Source of the DNA: Pseudomonadales bacterium
GTDB lineage: Bacteria > Pseudomonadota > Gammaproteobacteria > Pseudomonadales > Azotimanducaceae
Direction: 5' to 3'
DNA: 64,000 nt
Assembly (NCBI GenBank): GCA_041395945.1
Contig: JAWKZN010000003.1
Location: forward strand, 388,647-452,646
The position numbers and the translations under genes are program-made. The notes below the pieces were generated by a model. It had not been told where the DNA came from. It searched no databases and saw only the letters and a program-made list of their open reading frames with translations. Positions 61,732 through 64,000 of the stretch are shown piece after piece (positions within the stretch are counted from its first letter, which is position 1; each line of letters opens with the position of its first letter).

Positions 61732-62289
61732 ATGAGCGAGATCATTACGCCAACAGTCGTTTCCGATCTTATCAAGATCGGGATTCCCTCTATCATCGCT
61801 ATCGCCACAGCCGCTTTCGCCTATCGTCGCGATATCAAGTTAGGCGAAGCAAGTCGCTCCCACGACTTGAGAACTCGACTGGTGGACCGCGATCTTGAAT
61901 CCATCGATCAAATCGTCGAAACGATGTCTAAGTATTTTGAGTTATGGTTCGAAGTGCTGAAAAAGCAGGGGACTAAAATAGAGGAGCGGGATGGGACAGA
62001 CTGGACATCCGTCTATGATGCGTGGAACAAACTTAATCTTCACGCGGGTGCGCGATCTGAGGTTGTCGCTCGCTTACACATTCTCGACAACAAAGCAGCC
62101 CTTGATGTGATTTCAACTTCACGCCAAACCTACGAGGAACACGCCAAAATCATCCAGAATAGGATGGCTATGAGCCATCAAGATCTTCAAGAGCTCGGTA
62201 GTCGTATTGGAGGCGAGCGAAACGATTTCTATCGGGCAATGCGGAAGTCTAGAATTCAGGTGATTGGTGGTAGAGGAGATGACGCTTAG
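61732..62289 (+). CDS. Cassette 45: membrane-anchored coiled-coil protein
   Basis: A 185-residue protein with an N-terminal helix (IGIPSIIAIATAAFAYRRDI) and a long helical, charged remainder (DLRTRLVDRDLESIDQIVET...). The two-part layout is common in uncharacterised phage and cassette proteins. Function unknown. Its stop is the TAG of GACGCTTAG. Confidence 0.62.
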   Translation: MSEIITPTVVSDLIKIGIPSIIAIATAAFAYRRDIKLGEASRSHDLRTRLVDRDLESIDQIVETMSKYFELWFEVLKKQGTKIEERDGTDWTSVYDAWNKLNLHAGARSEVVARLHILDNKAALDVISTSRQTYEEHAKIIQNRMAMSHQDLQELGSRIGGERNDFYRAMRKSRIQVIGGRGDDA

Positions 62290-62341
62290 ATTCGCGTTTG
62301 AAATGCAACACGAGGTATAGGGAGAAAGTGAACCAACTGAC

Positions 62342-62437
62342 GCCTAACCAGGAGATGAATCGGACGCTTGACTGCGACCTCCTTTCGCTGCCGCTTCAGT
62401 CGGCCGCCGTCAAGCGCCGCTTATCTCGGCGTTAGAC
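62342..62437 (+). repeat. attC 45, class A1, 96 bp
   Basis: R'' GCCTAAC, R' GTTAGAC. Confidence 0.93.
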
Positions 62438-62440
62438 GTC

Positions 62441-62830
62441 ATGAGGACATATTCGGGGAGCTGCCACTGTGGGAAGATCAAGTTTCGCGTTGAAGCTGAA
62501 ATTGATCACGTTCGATCTTGTGATTGCTCGATCTGCAGTAAACGCGGTGCCCTTAATTTTAGAGTGCCCCGAGAAGCGCTCGTGCTCCTCTCTTCCTGGG
62601 AGGACCTTGCTCTTTATCAGTGGGGTTCCGGCACTGCCAGAGATTATTTTTGTCCAACCTGTGGAATCCTTCCTTTCCGACGTCCTAGCGATCCCACAGG
62701 AGCTGAGCTTGACCAGGGTATAGAGCGATTCGATGGTTGGGCGATAAACGTGCGCTGTCTCGAAGGGATAGACATAGATGGATTGCCAGTGAAGAAGGTT
62801 TATGGAAGCACTATCTCAATTGACGTCTAA
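62441..62830 (+). CDS. Cassette 46: GFA/CENP-V-like zinc protein
   Basis: A 129-residue protein with GSCHCGKIKFRVEA, SCDCSICSKRGAL and YFCPTCGILPF, the conserved cysteine sets of the glutathione-dependent formaldehyde-activating (GFA) superfamily. The substrate is unproven; many GFA members are not formaldehyde-related. ATG 62441 is three bases past R'. The TAA stop lies in R'' of attC 46. Confidence 0.86.
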   Translation: MRTYSGSCHCGKIKFRVEAEIDHVRSCDCSICSKRGALNFRVPREALVLLSSWEDLALYQWGSGTARDYFCPTCGILPFRRPSDPTGAELDQGIERFDGWAINVRCLEGIDIDGLPVKKVYGSTISIDV

Positions 62831-62920
62831 CCAGGAGCTGAAGCGAACGCTTGACTGCAACCTCCTTTCGCTGCCGCTCCAGTCGGCTGCCGTCAAGCGT
62901 CGCTTAGCTCGGCGTTAGAC
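62825..62920 (+). repeat. attC 46, class A2, 96 bp
   Basis: R'' GTCTAAC, R' GTTAGAC. Confidence 0.93.
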
Positions 62921-62952
62921 GTCACTCAGAATCACGAAAATCCGGAAAGCTA

Positions 62953-63324
62953 ATGTTTGACCACGTTGTATTCGGAGTGAGCGATTATGAAAGAAGCAAG
63001 GCGTTCTTCCTGAAGGCGCTCGAGCCGCTTGGCGTAGCTATTGTTCAGGAAGGGCCGCACGGCATCGAGATTAGCTCCGATGGTAAGACGTCACTGTGCA
63101 TGTTCCAAACCGACGAGAAGCCAGCGCATCTCCACTTGGCGTTTACAGCCGAAAATCGCCAGCAAGTCGATGCATTCCATTGCGCAGCTTTGGCTGCGGG
63201 CGGCATGGACAATGGTGCTCCTGGTCTTCGCGTGCAGTACCACGCAAACTACTATGCGGCTTTCGTCACCGATCCGGATGGACATAACGTTGAGGTGGTT
63301 TGTCATAAAACTGAAGCGAAATAG
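62953..63324 (+). CDS. Cassette 47: VOC/glyoxalase-fold protein
   Basis: A 123-residue protein: FDHVVFGVSDYERSKAFFLK, AHLHLAFTAENRQQVDAFH, HANYYAAFVTDPDGHNVEVV match a VOC-fold glyoxalase-like dioxygenase, with His and Glu metal positions visible (H4, H58, E117). Related cassette-borne VOC proteins include fosfomycin-type enzymes, but the substrate here cannot be told. A pre-attC element follows. Confidence 0.85.
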   Translation: MFDHVVFGVSDYERSKAFFLKALEPLGVAIVQEGPHGIEISSDGKTSLCMFQTDEKPAHLHLAFTAENRQQVDAFHCAALAAGGMDNGAPGLRVQYHANYYAAFVTDPDGHNVEVVCHKTEAK

Positions 63325-63366
63325 TCTGTTGACGTTTAGATTCACATTTGAAGCGGAACAACTGAC

Positions 63367-63462
63367 GTCTAACCAGGAGATGAATCGGACGCTTGACCGC
63401 GACCTCCTTTCGCTATCGCTCCAGTCGGCCGCCCTCAAGCGCCGCTTATCTCGGCGTTAGGC
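63367..63462 (+). repeat. attC 47, class A1, 96 bp
   Basis: R'' GTCTAAC, R' GTTAGGC; full pre-attC element at 63330-63366. Confidence 0.93.
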
Positions 63463-63465
63463 GTC

Positions 63466-63834
63466 ATGCGCAAAGCACTACCGATATTCGTAGTTGCCGT
63501 CATTGGTATAGGCATCGCGCATCAAGCCTTTGCCAGGGAGTGCGGGCGCGTTGAAAGAGATCTAGTATGCAAAGACACGGAATGTAGATCTCATCAAATA
63601 TGGATCGACGTCTACGTGAGCGGGTCTGGTGTGTCTCTTGAACCAATGGGCTCGAGTTCCTCTCCGACGGTCCTCGAAGCGTGTGATTTCTCTAAAGAGC
63701 ATTTTGTAAACGTTTTACTCCCGGGTGGCCAAATTGACCGAGAAACTCAGACGCAGCTGGAAAGCCTCACGGGGTATCTGAGGGCTCGTGACGTGAGATT
63801 CGGAGTATCGATCTATGAAGAGGAGCCAACATGA
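63466..63834 (+). CDS. Cassette 48: exported hypothetical protein
   Basis: A 122-residue protein with a signal peptide (LPIFVVAVIGIGIAHQAFA) and an exported domain with four cysteines (RECGRVERDLVCKDTECRSH and LEACDFS), suggesting disulfides. The C-terminus is SIYEEEPT. The intact version of cassette 30. Function unknown. ATG 63466 lies three bases after R'. Confidence 0.66.
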   Translation: MRKALPIFVVAVIGIGIAHQAFARECGRVERDLVCKDTECRSHQIWIDVYVSGSGVSLEPMGSSSSPTVLEACDFSKEHFVNVLLPGGQIDRETQTQLESLTGYLRARDVRFGVSIYEEEPT

Positions 63835-63915
63835 TGCAAAGGTTCGCGTCTGTTTTGCAGCTAAGCAGGAGGCGAAAATGGCGTTTGGGTTCACATATGA
63901 AGTGCAACAGCTGAC

Positions 63916-64000
63916 GCCTAACCAGGAGATGAAGCGGACGCTTGACCGCGACCTCCTTTCGCTGCCGCTCCAGTCGGCCGCCCTCAAGTGCCGCTTATCT
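63916..64000 (+). repeat. attC 48, class A1, cut by window end
   Basis: R'' GCCTAAC with a pre-attC element before it (63886-63915). The site continues past 64000; R' is not seen. It has the CTCAAGTGCCGC variant also found in attC 30. Confidence 0.9.

Larger units (their letters stand above)
33437..64000 (+). mobile_element. Chromosomal integron cassette array, 48 cassettes, open at window end
   Basis: Head-to-tail cassettes, each running from TTAGRC to the next attC. Forty-seven complete attC sites and one cut site were counted by reading R'' (G[CT]CTAAC) and R' (GTTAG[GA]C) boxes. All coding cassettes read on plus. The array has codon use and composition different from the core genes on the left. 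It continues beyond 64000. Confidence 0.96.

Noticed and set aside
33878..64000. Regularly spaced repeats as a CRISPR array
   Set aside because: Repeats are 93-101 bp, imperfect palindromes with R boxes, and the spacers are gene-sized; they are attC sites.

Overview
The window looks like a GC-rich gammaproteobacterial chromosome. The evidence is the gene order cox operon / thrB / polA / engB / cytochrome c4 / dsbA, which I know from Pseudomonas-like Gammaproteobacteria, together with the protein types. The sequence has two very different halves.

Left half (1 to about 32.3 kb): ordinary core genome. It opens with the 3' part of aroE and a zinc-ribbon gene. A complete aa3-type cytochrome c oxidase locus follows (coxB, coxA, ctaG, coxC, DUF2909, surf1, a SCO-like partner, cyoE/ctaB, sco) but with no heme A synthase (ctaA). 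Next come thrB and a DUF2782 gene (minus), polA, engB (minus), cytochrome c4, dsbA and an endonuclease/exonuclease/phosphatase-fold gene. After these are a PQQ dehydrogenase with a fused cytochrome c (minus), aceE, a sulfotransferase overlapping aceE, and an OmpA-like/coiled-coil pair. The half ends with an MFS transporter (minus) and a tight plus-strand run of a 5-FTHF cyclo-ligase-like gene, a phosphodiesterase, an amidase and an FAD-linked oxidase. Two intergenic spaces (9.1-9.5 kb and 17.65-17.9 kb) carry inverted copies of one composite palindromic repeat.

Right half (32.3 to 64 kb): a chromosomal integron. The integrase gene intI (minus, with the integron-specific patch) diverges from an attI-like region and an array of 48 gene cassettes. 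All cassette genes are on the plus strand. Each cassette is closed by an attC site of about 96-100 bp; 47 sites are complete and the last is cut by the window end. The attC sites fall into three sequence classes (A with subtypes A1/A2, B, C). The array is compositionally and functionally unlike the left half: GNAT acetyltransferases, BrnT/BrnA and DUF4160/DUF2442 toxin-antitoxin-like pairs, HEPN-like proteins, a Lys-less P-loop kinase, a low-molecular-weight phosphatase, an L,D-transpeptidase, VOC and GFA-type enzymes, small membrane or secreted proteins of unknown function, and several cassettes with no gene. Most cassette genes lack their own obvious promoter.

Three things stand out. (1) Roughly 18 cassettes carry a conserved element of about 35 bp directly upstream of attC. 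It begins with a degenerate second R''-like box that usually supplies the gene's stop codon. (2) The variable base of the R boxes covaries between the two ends of each cassette (45 of 48) but not between the two ends of each attC in the array, a direct footprint of G/TT crossover. (3) From about 44.17 to 56.68 kb nearly every gene, attC and IS copy carries single-base indels while both sides are clean. Two near-identical cassette duplicates show that indels dominate there, which suggests uncorrected sequencing error or, less likely, a decayed block. An IS66-family element with matching 19-bp ends and a perfect 8-bp target duplication sits inside a P-loop kinase cassette in that block.
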